DNA of 64,000 nucleotides from Punctularia strigosozonata HHB-11173 SS5 (taxonomy: Eukaryota; Basidiomycota; Agaricomycetes; Corticiales; Punctulariaceae). The notes beneath the pieces were generated by a model. That model did no database searches, was not told the origin of the DNA, and was given only the letters and a program-made list of their open reading frames with translations. Of this stretch, positions 1-12,200 are shown in pieces. How positions within the stretch are numbered: the stretch's first letter is position 1; every line of letters starts with the position of its first letter. A program made the translations under genes and the position numbers. The stretch is taken from NCBI RefSeq assembly GCF_000264995.1, contig NW_006767442.1, forward strand, positions 591,894-655,893, written 5' to 3'.

Positions 1-181
1 NNNNNNNNNNNNNNNNNNNNNNNNNNNNNNNNNNNNNNNNNNNNNNNNNNNNNNNNNNNNNNNNNNNNNNNNNNNNNNNNNNNNNNNNNNNNNNNNNNNN
101 NNNNNNNNNNNNNNNNNNNNNNNNNNNNNNNNNNNNNNNNNNNNNNNNNNNNNNNNNNNNNNNNNNNNNNNNNNNNNNNNN
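1..181. other. Assembly gap
   Basis: All bases are N. A promoter just to the right points into the gap, so the first gene of the region is probably hidden here. Confidence 0.99.
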
Positions 182-360
182 GACAAAGATGCAGTCGAAT
201 AAGCTAGTTTCTCGAGCTCGGCTCTGGAGAAGTACGCTGGACGATCACAGATCGAAAAGTGACTAGAGACGAGGCTGGAGAGGAGGAGAGGAAGTAGGGG
301 GATGACAAAGCCGGCTGAGCGGATTGTTGAGAAACCATCCGGAGCGCAGAGGGGCCAGTC

Positions 361-367
361 TTATATA
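361..367 (-). promoter_or_regulatory. TATA box pointing into the assembly gap
   Basis: Read on the minus strand this is TATATAA. About 30 bp downstream lies a pyrimidine-rich leader with an open frame of about 61 codons that reaches the gap edge. This fits the promoter and 5' end of a leftward gene whose body is missing. The start codon and product cannot be judged. Confidence 0.4.
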
Positions 368-2144
368 CTGTTTGTCGACCATCCCCCATATCACGGTCGC
401 CGAGTACAGATTGGCAAGTGAAGCGCCCCTCGTCGGGAGCCTGCGCGGCGTGCGGTGCAGGAGTGTTCTATATCAAGGCCAGCGCTCCACACTTTCCCGG
501 CGCAGCGCTCCTGGCGAGGCGAGGGCGAACAAGGAGGGCACGGTCCCTAAAGATGCGCGAAGCCTCGCGAACGCGGCGAAGCTGGTGTGCGGGGTAGACA
601 CCGCGATGGGGGTGGTGACGCCATTCGGCCCCGTGCGGTTGCCATGGCCATCGTCCGGATATGGAAGGTGTTCAAGATCGTCGGCTTTGGCCCCGCGCCT
701 CCTACCAGAGACGTCCCTTTGTTGCCTGCCACGATGTTTGACCCATGTTCGTTGCTAGACGAATTTCCCTCGGTCTGGCTAGCTTGCAGTACAGGACCGT
801 GTATGCGCCACCGGCCAACTCCAAGCACGAGTAAAGCGCTCTTCAGCGGAGGGTCACAACTTGTCCCCAACTCCCGCCGATCCTATGCTAGCCAACTCAG
901 GAAGGGCCGAGAGCGCCCATAACGAGCGCCAAGGTTAATCGAATGTGGTCGCAACTTCTGACGATCCCGACATGGGCCTAGTCACTTGTTCATCGTCCGC
1001 CCTGCTGACGTGCTACTGCTAGTCCCGTAAGCAACGCTCTATCGGCTCCGAAATTCTCTGGAAGAAGCAGAAGTCCGTGAAAGACTGGCCATCGTCGCGA
1101 GGAGTCGCACGTACGTACTTATTTTGGCGATCGCAAAGCTTCCCCAACTTTCCAGGTCGTACCTACCTGTGCCCCGAGGCCATACACAGTCGGATGCGTC
1201 TAACAGTGGTTCTGATGCGGTCGATAGGCGTGTACGATGCTACGAAACTTGATGGAATATGAGTTAGGATCGCTGCGATCTCCCGTCGCGGTCGTGACGC
1301 ATATACATGGCACGCACGCGCTTCGAGTCCTTTCCTCCTGCACCGCGTTTCCTACTTTCAGTCGGCGACGCTTATGATGCATGATTGAAAGGACCGGGCG
1401 ACAATCGTCCCGAAGACTCCGATCATTCGGCAGTAAAAAGCAGTGGTGTCGCAGTGGAGGTTGATGCAGCAGCGCGCGCGCGCATATATCGCGCATGCAC
1501 TCTTAGCGCGATGAATATGCTGAGTGGTAGTCCTCGTCACATGATCGCACAGCGGAGAGAGCAGATATACAGACCATGGGAGAGAACGACGGCGACAGCA
1601 TGCCGGGACTGTACGAAACGAACTATGCCACATTGGATCGACCCTTGGCTTTGCCCTTCCAAGCATGGTGTACTCGAAGTCCAAGAGTGTTGACGACCAG
1701 CCGGATGCGAGTGTCAGAACAAGCAGATCACGAAGCCTAGAAGGGACAGGTCGAGGGTGCCGCAGACCAGCATTCCTTACTTGCAGACCGTAGTCCCCAA
1801 TCATGTGAGCGCCTCTTCATAATATCCGAATTGCACAGCAGAGAGCAAGGCAGCAAACACAACGTCGTGAATTATAGGGCAAGAACAACAGCAGCAACTA
1901 TCAACAGCAACACACGAGAGTACTAAACACAGAATACGGCAGGAACACAAGCACACATACACAGAGAACAACGGGGAGGCTCGGAGCGCGATGCTCATAC
2001 TCGTGATAGGTGGCGGCGGGGACGGCGCCACCAGGTATATGGTATATATACTCGGGTTCGATATCCCGCGCAAGGGCCAAAGTACGGAACGCCAAGCACC
2101 AAAAATCGTCATCCACTGATAACGTCTAATCGTCCATACCCCCT
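368..2144. other. Stretch without a supportable gene
   Basis: Open frames here are short (up to 148 codons), occur on both strands, and carry no motif or splice pattern that I recognise. The right end presumably holds the 3' untranslated region of the leftward cupredoxin-like gene. I see no repeat or tRNA. Confidence 0.5.
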
Positions 2145-3064
2145 TTAGAGGGTGGCGAGAGCGCCGAGGAGCAGTGGGACGACGGCCAGGCCGCCGAGGG
2201 TGAGCGCGCGCTCGGCACCGGAAGAGGATGTCTGGGTCGCGGAGGCCGAAGCGGAAGACGACGGAGAGGTCGCGGTAGCCGAGTGCGAGGAGACGGTGCT
2301 GGAGGCGCCGGTACCGTTCAGACGGACGGCGTTGCGCTGCGTAGAAATAGGAGGCGTTAGTGAGGTTCGCTCGCGTGATGTGTGACCCGTGAGAGTAACG
2401 AAGAAAATTTGGAGGTTCGGGAAGAGAAATAAAATACAAAGGGGGATAGGGGTCGGTGCCAATAGGGGAAAGGGGGGAGATAGGGAGGGAGGAAGGGAAT
2501 GGAAGACTAACCTCGAATCCGGCGAGGGTTTCGAGCGACGAGTCGTTGGCGTTGATGACACCTACACCGCCCTTGCCGCAGAGGGCGGCGTCGTAGAACC
2601 ACATAGTGGTGTTGACGTTCTCCGGGAGGATAGGGACGGACAGGATGGTGATGGCGGTCCCGTTGCCGGCATCACGGAAAGACGAGTCGAAGCCGTTGAT
2701 GGTGATGTTCGTCTCATGCGCGGGGATGCAGGGCGAGGCGAACGTCGACTGGGTCGCAGTGTGGTTGCCCTGGGTAACTGTATGGCAGGGTTCGTAAGAA
2801 CGAGGAACGAGAAGGCGACGATTTTTTGAACGCACAGTTGAAGATGACCGTGTCACCGAGGGTGGCGTGGACTTCCTGGGGCTGGAAGACGAGCGAGGCG
2901 TTGGTGGTCGTGTTGCCGCCGACGGTGATGACGATGTCCTTTGCGGACGCGAGGGTGCCAGCGAGCTGCGGGAGACGTTGTCCGCATTAGCTCCTCGTTT
3001 TCTCTCGGTCGCCCTTGACGACGACGAGAAGACTCACAGCAGCGAGGGCGAAGGAGGCGCGCAT
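2145..3064 (-). CDS. GPI-anchored cupredoxin-like serine-rich secreted protein
   Basis: Four exons (3064-3038, 2965-2836, 2777-2512, 2336-2145) join to 204 codons. The N-terminus MRASFALAALAGTLASA is a signal peptide. Residues of about 20-140 match the fungal extracellular cupredoxin family (plastocyanin/azurin-like): an IVITVGG strand, a VHATLGDTVIFN strand, a CIPAHETN segment and an MWFYDAALCGKGGVGVIN segment, where copper-type ligands usually sit. The C-terminal third is Ser/Thr/Ala-rich and ends in a hydrophobic tail after SSSGAERALT, typical of a GPI-anchor signal, so the protein probably sits on the plasma membrane or wall. Several N-x-S/T sites suggest N-glycosylation. Members often lack a complete copper site, so metal binding is not asserted. 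The gene lies tail-to-gap, with nearly 900 bp between its start and the next gene. Confidence 0.85.
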
Positions 3065-3951
3065 CTTGAATTGACTGACTGAAGTTCGGCAGGAGAGGGG
3101 CGAGGGCAAAGGAAGGTGGGCGAGGGTCAGACGCAAGGAGGGACAGCGGGTCGGGCGATCGAGGACGCGGGCAAGAACACACGTTGGGAATTCAACATGG
3201 CCGGCGCGCCGTACGTATAAATGGTCATTGCGAGGAAAAAGATCCTCTGATGGCCGCGTGCGATTGGCGGATAAGGCTCGGGAGGCGCCGAGCTAACGTA
3301 CGGACGTCAGTTTGTTTGTTCTTGCTACGTATGGGACTACGTATGTTACGAGAGGGCCATAGGTATGTTGAGGAATATGAGTTTATGGTGCATGAATTTA
3401 CAGAGAGTCTGGTACTGCACCACTGCCTTGGCCCCTCGAGGCTGCAGGGACGAGTGAATCAGGACGGCGTCACTCACCGTCGGTCGAAGGAAAAGGAGGC
3501 GCTCGCACGATCCGAGACGACGGCTCCATATCACGACGCTTTCAAGTCACAGTAAGTCGCTCTCACGGTTATGCCGTATGACTGCTCTCCCAGAACAACG
3601 CCAGAACCTGAAATGGTCTGAACCGCGATTGATGTTACCAATGACGATGTCGCGCACGGCGGGGGAACAGACAAACGTTGACCTTATGGTACGGTGAAAT
3701 GTTCGTTTTGCAGGTGGGCATTTTACCCTAGGTGAAGGTACATGTAGCCTTGTAGAGCCTTAAAAGTTTGGTTCACTTTGCTATTGGTTGTCTTGTACTT
3801 ACAGGTAGGCCATTGCACTGTGCAATTCAATTGCTCCCGGATAATGTAGGATCACGTGACTCGTCCGTGACTCGCGTGTCGCATCCACGATCATGCGGTG
3901 TGACTTGTCGTGTACCATTACCATCGAGGTGTCGCGTCGACTCAGGCCGCA
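3065..3951. other. Divergent intergenic region
   Basis: This separates the cupredoxin-like gene (-) from the nuclease-helicase gene (+). It holds only short open frames without recognisable protein motifs and presumably contains both promoters. A TATAAA at about 3217 reads rightward and is far from either start. Confidence 0.5.
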
Positions 3952-6900
3952 ATGCAGTCCGAGTCCGGCGGCCCATTGTTGCGGAGAAACAGCTCGGGCG
4001 TGATATATAGTCTCAACGCAGTCCCCGATGTTGCCCGATCGCTCCCCGACGACGACGACAACGACGGGGACGCGCCAATGGACGGCCCGAAGCCGTTGTC
4101 TGCGACGAACCTGGCCACGTACCACCACTTACAGTGCGACCTCTACCTTCATTCCGTCTACCACCGCGCTCCCGTCTCTGCGTTGACCGCCAACAAGGAT
4201 GGCAAAGGCCACACCCCCGCCCCCCGCCCGGGCGCCACCTCCCGCGCCCACTTCTCCCGCGGGCTCAAGTGGGAGCACGACCTCCTCCACGCGCTCGACC
4301 GCGCCAACCAGCTCCTGACTATTCTCTCGGTCCCCGTTCCACACGACGGTCTGATCGCTACCATCGACTGCGACGAGCGCGACCACTTTTACATTGCCAA
4401 TGCCTCCTTTTGGCCGCCTCAGCGTGCCCTCGACGCACTTTACGCCCAAGCCGGTATCTCAAATCCCGTCCGCTTCGGTCTTGCCAAGCCGGATCTCATC
4501 GAAGTCAAGCGCGCTGAGGGGGTGACGACCTGGCGAGTCATCGACGCCAAGTCAAGCGCGTCCGTCAAGACCGCGCACCACGTCCAGATCTACTTCTACC
4601 ATCTCTGCTTATCACATATCCTCCCGGGCTCCTACGTCCCCGCGACCACAGCGGGCGTCTGGCTTCCATCCTCTCCGCCCTCCGCCTCCTCCCTCGTTTC
4701 AACACCCATCGCGCTCCTCGCGTCCTCACTCCGTCCCTTCCTCTTCTCCCGCCTCCCGCGCCTTCTCGCCCTTCCCGCTGCCGACGTATCTTGGCACCTC
4801 AACCCTCTTTGCCGCACCTGCCCGTACGAGCCTGCCCATCGCACCCGTGCTCTGACCGAAGGCGCTATCGGCGCCATCCCCAACGTAAGCGTCGCTGATA
4901 AAGGCGCCCTCGAGCGACTCCTCGGCGCCGCCCGAGCCCGCGACGCCAAACTCGGTATTGGCGACATCGAAGACCTACATCTTCTGTTCTCCAACCCGAA
5001 CGCCGTGGACGCGCTCGAGCGCGCGTTCCCGAGCGGTGTCAAGAGCGCCAAGCGGATCCTCGGCGTACCCTCGCGGACCCGCCCACATACGTCGCGTCGA
5101 TCCGGCCGACATTCTCTCCCTCAGTCGCAAACCCGGACTCCAGCAAATCCGAGCGCGGTACTCGAAGCCGCGCTCACGCGCACCGTCCAAGTCATCCCCC
5201 GGCGCAGCTTCACTCTTCCTGTCGCGGAAGACCTCGCACTCGTACTCTCCCTCGTTCTCGACCCCGCCACCGACGGCGTCGCCCTCTTTTCCCTCTCCCT
5301 CTTTCCTTCGCCTGTGGTCACTCTCCCATCCAGACTACTCGATCAGATGGGCAAGGCCGCACAACTCGTGCCCGCGCTCGCCGCCACCATCCGCGCCACC
5401 CTCGCCCTCGGGCAAGTCGTCCGTGCGCAGTTTTACGTCTTCTCGTCTCAGGAACGCACCGCGCTGCAGCGGCACCTTATCGACGCTGCCCTTGTCGCGG
5501 GTTCAGACAAGACTGGGGATGATAAAGGCCCGACCGACGATGAGGATGACGTCCGCCTATGCATCGCTGCCCTATGCGAAGGCGCCTCGCTCCTCGCGAC
5601 CGCCTTTCAGCCCCTCATCCTCTCCGGCGCGCTCCTCGACTTCCTCTCGCGCAAAGGCACGCGCACCAAGGCCGAGCTTCGCACTTGCCTCCGCCGCATG
5701 GGTGTTACCGACCTCGCGCGGACAGAGACGGTGGAGCGCCTCCGCTTGCGTGTGGCGGAGGAGGTCGAGCGGCTGAAACAGCTTGGCGGGCGCGCGCAGC
5801 CTGACTCCGACGACGGAGCAGGGACCGCCGGCAAGGAAATAGGCCAGCTGCCGCTCGTCGTCGTGCTCAAGCGCGAGATCGAGCGGCTCGTCGCGTTGCC
5901 CGTGCCGGGATACTGGGATCTGCCGGAGTGCGCCGTCGCGCTGCTCGGATCCGCTGCCGCGTACGCGAGCGACGACGAAATCTTCGCGTCCTACGACGCC
6001 GGGCGCACGGTGGAGGCCGAGGGGACGCTGCGCAAGCGGAACGAAGGCATCAAGCGCGTGCTGGACGCAGTGAGGGCTCGTATCACCAAGGAGGGACGGC
6101 AGCTGCTGGTCAACGAGGCAAAGCCGCTCTCCGCAGAGTTCATGGATTTGTGCGAGCAGCCGCATATACGCAAGTTGTTCTACATGCAACAGGTAAGCAG
6201 TGGTCCCAGCCAATCGAAGTCCCATCTGATACTCATTTCCGCGGCCACAGTTCGAGGTGCTAGCGAAGCTCAGCGAGCTGTGGCGCAACCGCGTCGACGG
6301 ATGTCCAGATGCACCGGTACTGGAGCACATCTCCTCGTCGTCATCGAGTGCAGGCGGCACTTTGCATACATTCCGCCTCTTATCCGGCACGCTCGACGCC
6401 CCCGGCGGTGACAAGCCACACGCTCCGGACCAACAACGCTCCTTCTTCGACTTCCTGCTCGCCCCGGACGACGACTCTGAAGGGTCCGACTCCGATATCC
6501 CACCGGAAGCTCTCTTTGACGACCTGCCGGTGATGGGCATGGTCTTCCCGCTCAATCGCTGGACGCGGCCGCGGTGGGATATGCAGCCCGCCAGGGTTCG
6601 GCGCTCGCTGCTCGTTGCAGACGTGCGCGACATCACCATCGACGCCGACGGGATGCACACGCGCGTGACGCTGTGTACGTGGGGTGAGCGCGCCGCGCAG
6701 CCTGGCGTAGGGCGGCGGTACCGGCTGTCGCCGCGCCTGGTCGATTTTAACCTGACGAAGGCGTTATCCACGCTGCTCGAGCTCGACATGCGATGTGCTG
6801 GCGAGGGCGGCGATGATGACGAGGGCGATGGCGTACCGCCATTCGTACAGCTCATCTCGGACCCCCGAGCGCTTGCACTCGAGCAAGCACCCGAAGGAGC

Positions 6901-8747
6901 ACGACTCGGCTCGCGGTTCCTGCGGCGGGAACACGCGATCCAGCGCACGTTCAGGGAAAGAGCGGATCTTGGTACTGAGGAGGCGCGAACGCTGCTGCTC
7001 AAAGCATCGCAGCGGCAAGCCACGCGCCGGATCCTCTCCAGCCGGCTCGCGGTGGTGTGGGGACCACCAGGGGCAGGCAAGACGCACACGATCGCGTCAT
7101 CTCTGCTCCGGCTGCTGGAATGCCAGGCGGGAATTGCGCCTCCCCAAATCCTGTTCTTAACGGCTATGACCCACGCGGCGATCGACGCGTGCCTTTCCAA
7201 ACTTGAACTTCTGATGAAGTGCTACAAGTCTATCTCCGGGCTATCCACGGCGTGGCTCGACAAGGTGAAGATCGAACACGTCCTCAAGGGCAACGAACAT
7301 CCACTCCCCGCAAAGAACACGCCGAACACGCACATATACGCGGGAACCGTGTTTCAGGTCAGATATCATTCTTTCATATGCTCTTATACTGACATACTTA
7401 ACGTGCATTCGACGTAGTTGTACAACTTCAGCAAGCGCCGTGCTCTGCACGTTGACTGCGTCGTTATCGATGAAGCGGGCCAACTGGGCCTCGGCTCCGC
7501 CGCTCTCGTGCTCCGCTCACTCGGATCACGCGGTCGTATCGTCATTGCCGGCGACTCGGAGCAGCTCGCACCCATCTTCGCAGCGCAGTATCCCAAGCTC
7601 GAGACGAGACTCTTCGGGTCCATCTTAGACTGTGTAATGCATCTTTATCGCGCGGCGCAGGAAGGTCTCCACGCCGAGGCCACGATGGCTTCGCTCGTGG
7701 ACACGGAGCATTCGTCCGAGCAGGTCTCATCCCAGCTGAGCACTATTGTGCAGTTGACGGAGAATTTTAGGTGCGTGGTGTACTTGTTTACGGTGTTCGG
7801 TACACTACCCGCTCTTGCACAGGCTTAACCCGGACTTGGGCGACTTTGTCTCCACAATCTATTCACGCGCCTTCAAACCGCAAAAGGTGCAGGTGCAGAC
7901 GCTAGCGACACATCTGGGCAATATCAGAGGGTTACACGTTCAGTGCCGCCCTGGCCTGGAAGACGTTCTGGAATCGGCCAAATCCTTCTTGGTCGACCTG
8001 TCGAGGGCCATGCTGCGCAAGGATCAGCCCCGGCTGCGCCCCCCAGTGGCGGCGGCGGCGTCGCCGACTGACTTACTGACGGTCCCAGGACCACTCCCAA
8101 TATCTCTCGCTATGATATCTCTTAAGGCCAGGACAATGCACAGCTCGCAGCTGGGGTATGAGGCCCACGTCCGCGGCGAAGCTGCCCTCGCAGCGAGTCT
8201 GATATACTGGCTGCGCAAATCTTGCCCGGACGACAGCATCTTTGTGGCGACACCGCATCGCATCCAGCGGTACGCAGTGAAAGAAGCACTGAAATCCATG
8301 AAGTCTCTGGAGAGTGACGAGGATGAGCTCGCTCAGGCCATGACTACCCTGGCTGTCAGCGATGCGACAACTACCCAAGTTACGATTGACACCGTGGAAA
8401 GGCTCCAAGGTCTGGAATCCACCTGGGCTGACAGCATCAAAGAGACTCATCTACTTACAGGCTCGGAGGCCGCCTTTGTTATCTGTTTGTTCTCTGATAC
8501 TTTCGCGTCTAGCTCTTCGTCGACCTCATTAAACTTCCTGCTCGAGAGGCGCAGGCTCAACGTGGCCATAAGCCGCGCGAAAACACTCTGCATCCTAGTC
8601 ACCTCCAACGAAGTCCTGAGACCCTCCGTGCGCGTACTCGCCAACGAGGAAGCCGCGAAGGGTTACACGTTTCTGCGCAGCTACGAGGACCGCGCCTGGA
8701 AAGGGACGATTGAAATCGACCTGGACACTCTGCAAACGCTCGCGTGA
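3952..8747 (+). CDS. RecB/Cas4-type nuclease fused to SF1 DNA helicase (DNA2/TM0106-like)
   Basis: Five exons (3952-6192, 6251-7357, 7418-7770, 7823-8409, 8461-8747) encode 1,524 residues. The N-terminal half carries a PD-(D/E)xK nuclease: KPDLIEVK near residue 178, VIDAKSS near 197 and a downstream HHVQIYFY helix. HLQC near residue 60 and CRTCPY near 287 resemble three of the four cysteines that bind an Fe-S cluster in Cas4/Dna2-type nucleases; a fourth is not evident. The C-terminal half is a superfamily 1 helicase: Walker A GPPGAGKTHT near 1017, DEAGQ near 1132, GDSEQLAP near 1160, TVERLQGSEAAFV near 1423 and RRLNVAISRAK near 1458. Probable role: nuclear DNA processing or repair. The layout resembles bacterial TM0106-type nuclease-helicases more than classical Dna2. 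The first ATG after an in-frame GTG was taken as start. Intron 8410-8460 is a multiple of three and was called because removing it restores helicase motif V. Confidence 0.85.
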
Positions 8748-9287
8748 TCCACTTCAGTGCCAATGTACGGACATAATGATATATCGCTCTCTGCTCAGCA
8801 TTGCTCTCTGTAAATCTAGCTGTTGCCTGTTCGTCCTCGCATGTTGTCGTCCCAATTGGTTGTATTTTGTGAAGCATTTCGATATGACCTTGAACAACAA
8901 AGCTAGGACACAATTCTATAGGCCAATGTTCCTGGGCGCCAAGAAAATAAGGGTCTACTCCGGATCTATCTATTAATGTAGTCAACGGGACAGCAATACG
9001 ACGATATCGAGGTAAGTCTAACGCATTGATCACGACAAGGTGGGTGAGCAGGTAAGTTTATAGTACAGACATGAAAGGCCAAATCTAAAAGAAAGGAAAT
9101 GTAAAAGGTTTGCGTGATGGACAGACAGTAGTGATCGAGGATATAGTAAATGTGGTCATAGGCGTGTTCCTGCAATTGTTCGTTTATAGAATAATGATAA
9201 GTCTAGTGTGGACCTGCAGATGAGATGATGTTCCACAGTGTCGTGCGAGCGTCGTGTTAGTCGTTTGGGTGGAGCCTGACGATCACC
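8748..9287. other. Convergent 3' region
   Basis: It lies between the stop codons of the nuclease-helicase (+) and TRK (-) genes. It is less GC-rich than its neighbours, as expected of 3' untranslated sequence. I see no gene. Confidence 0.6.
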
Positions 9288-12200
9288 CTAAACATGTTCG
9301 GGGACTTGAGGGAGTTGACTTGCCCGGGTGCGGGTTCTAGGGAAGAAAACGTTGTGGTTCGCTGTATCCTGGCTGGATTGTGCTTGGCCAAAGCTCGTTG
9401 TGCGAGTGCGCTGAGGTCGTAGATTCACACCGCTAGCATTGGAGGTAGGCACCGCTGTGATAGTAGCGCCGTCCTGATTTTCTCGGTCCCGCAGTACGCG
9501 AAGCTCGTAAGGGAAGACCACAGCGCGGTCAATAGCCTGAGGAAGCCCTCTGTGGCGACTACAGAGTGGAGTGAGGGATAATTTCAGTTGATCCACTCCT
9601 TGGGGACTGACCCTCGGATGATAACTGCGCAAACAACGAGCTTTGACAGCGGGGACAGTGCTCCTGAGAAGGAGTAATTCGCCTGAAGTCGTCATCTTGC
9701 TGCTCGTGCGCATATACGAGGACTTCACTCACATTCGGGAGTCCTAGACTCAGCCCTACACCGCCATACGCCGAGACCAACTCAAACACTAAACGAATGT
9801 GAGCCTCAAAGCATGCCCGTTAGAATGTGCCGACTGACGTATATAGAATATGTTGAACCATGATGCCTTTTCAGTTTCGTCAAGAGGTTTGCGCTAAGCG
9901 GCTATCAGAATGTGATCATCACGTCATTCAACCTACGACCAACCTCGATGATGCACACAAGGAAGAGGGCAAAGCCCAGCCACCACATATCTGTTGATGG
10001 AGTCCGTCATCAACGGCTGGCAGGCACATGAACTGAGAAGACGCACCGAAGGATAGTTGCTTTCGCGCATGTGATACCAGGTATTTGCCCCATACCGCCA
10101 CGCGACCAGGCTGGGCTGCAATATTCTGCTCTAGCTCCTGGTTTCTTTCCTCTTCCTCATCTTCGTCAATGAAAACGCCGAGAGATCGTTCTTCGTATAC
10201 GTTCGTGGAGCGTACACTGGACAGATGTTCCATGAGCCTCCCAACTCCAGCCGGATAACCATATTTTCTAGTCACCTCATCGCGATAGGATCTGAGAAGC
10301 GAGAATGTATGAGACAAAACCGACAAGACCAGAAGAGACACGAATACTGACATATACTGACATACATCATGATGACATAGAGCACCCTGTCAGCAATGGT
10401 CGTTAGCTAGCGATCAAGGACCTCGGGTTGTTGCGTACTTGACGGCTGGCGCTAAGTTGGATATTGTCACCGTGGCAAAACCAGCTGCCCTCACAGCGAA
10501 AGCCTGGAAGAGTCCCAGCACAAAGCGTGTTCCTAATTTGATGGAGTCTATAGCGGGATTTCCAATATCCAGCACCATGAAAAAGAACCAGTCTGTGGAA
10601 CTTAGCATTAAGTTAGTATAAGGTTGAGGATCCAGGTGAATGGCATACTTCAAAACAACGACCATGAGCAACAGAAACCACGTTTGGTGAGAGGGAAAGA
10701 GGTAAAGATAGCAACGTCTGATTGTCAATGCCGATGAGCGGCTAGCGCCAGACCAAACACAACATTAGACAGACCGTGGATGATCGAGAAGGAATCGAAG
10801 AGGACCATGAAGATCCGATGTGCTTGGAAGTATCTTAGTCAGCGTCCAACTAGGCGATGTGTGAGCATGCATCCGGGACAGAGATGGAATCCACACCCAC
10901 ATGAGCAAGCGCAGGCTATTCAAAGTTGATCATGTTTCAGTATACGTAGTTTCTCATGGGATGCAGTTCACTTACAAAAGAGGCTGTAACACTATCAGTT
11001 ACGTGTCGTCGAGTGTGAATGCCACGGACTCACGAAAGATGTGTTGCCACACAGGATTAGGAATGCTTGGAGGAAAATCATCGGGTATGCCTTTTGGAAC
11101 GGGATCATGGATTGATCGACCAAAGACATGCCGGTATTTGTGTAGGAGGAGACCACTTGAAAAAGGGCGAACCTGGTGGAATGCTCGTGAATCAGCCGAG
11201 ATAATATATCTCCGACGGCGGAATGTTACCATGGGGGCGGAACGTGCTTGTGCAAATTTGGCGGTTCGAATGCACTCTTCCACCTGGGCTGCGAGATGTA
11301 CGGTGCGATGATCACAAATGCCAACATCTGACTGCCAAACCATAGCTGTGGGGGAACATCTGGAATGAGCAAAGGTCGTCTCGTGAATGTCAAGTATGAA
11401 GAAGAGACATACTCCGCCAACGAGCCACAGAAGGAGGCAGAGAGCCTGATATTCAACGCCGCCCACCTCCTCCAACTGTTCGTGCGTTAAGTACGGGAAT
11501 GCCGAGTTTCGCCCCGCGAACGCATCGAATGAGAAATACGGAGCGAGTTTCACGCCCGTGGGCAAGGGCCTACCGTCGTGTTCCCCTGGATGGCCATATG
11601 CATGCCGCGTGTATGTCGTGGTCAGGGGCACTGTGAGAGTCCGATGCATCTTCTCCTGTAAGCCGGGAAAGAGCTTGTGTAGGCCGTTGAGGAGTAGTTT
11701 GTGAGGCATAGGCCAGCCACCAAATCCATGATGCTGGCTCTCATAGAATGTATCATGAACAAAGCTGCGCGCGTGACTCTGCACGGTGTGTATAGTGTGC
11801 ATAGTGTGTGTGCGCATTGCTGGACCAGGACGCATGTGAGATTCAGAGCGGGACCGACGCCCTTCATGTGGTTCGGTAGAAGGGCTTGTACGATCTGGGA
11901 ACACGGAACCTGTTATGGTTGGCTCACGCAGGATGGAGTTACGACGGGTGGGACGGCCGCGGTCGTTGATGCCTTCACCGTTGTTGTTTGTGGTGTCGCG
12001 GATTGCCCTGGGGAGCGCAAAGTCCACTGTGGCAGTTCGAGCGATCTGCGTGTCTACTTCCTGCGTAGGTGCGAATGTCCGTGAACGATTCATCGGTATG
12101 GCTGATATTTGAGGAGACGATCCTGGTTCAGAGAGCCGGCGGCTCCGCCTAACACGTGATCGTCAGAAGACGGAAAAGCTCAAAGCGGGTGTGGATGCGG

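Noticed and set aside
3184-3555. 123-codon plus frame upstream of the nuclease-helicase
   Set aside because: No motif, no coding-like codon use, and it lies in a promoter region.
5572-7200. 542-codon minus-strand frame over the nuclease-helicase
   Set aside because: It is antisense to conserved nuclease-helicase exons and is rich in Ser/Arg as expected of a GC-rich shadow.
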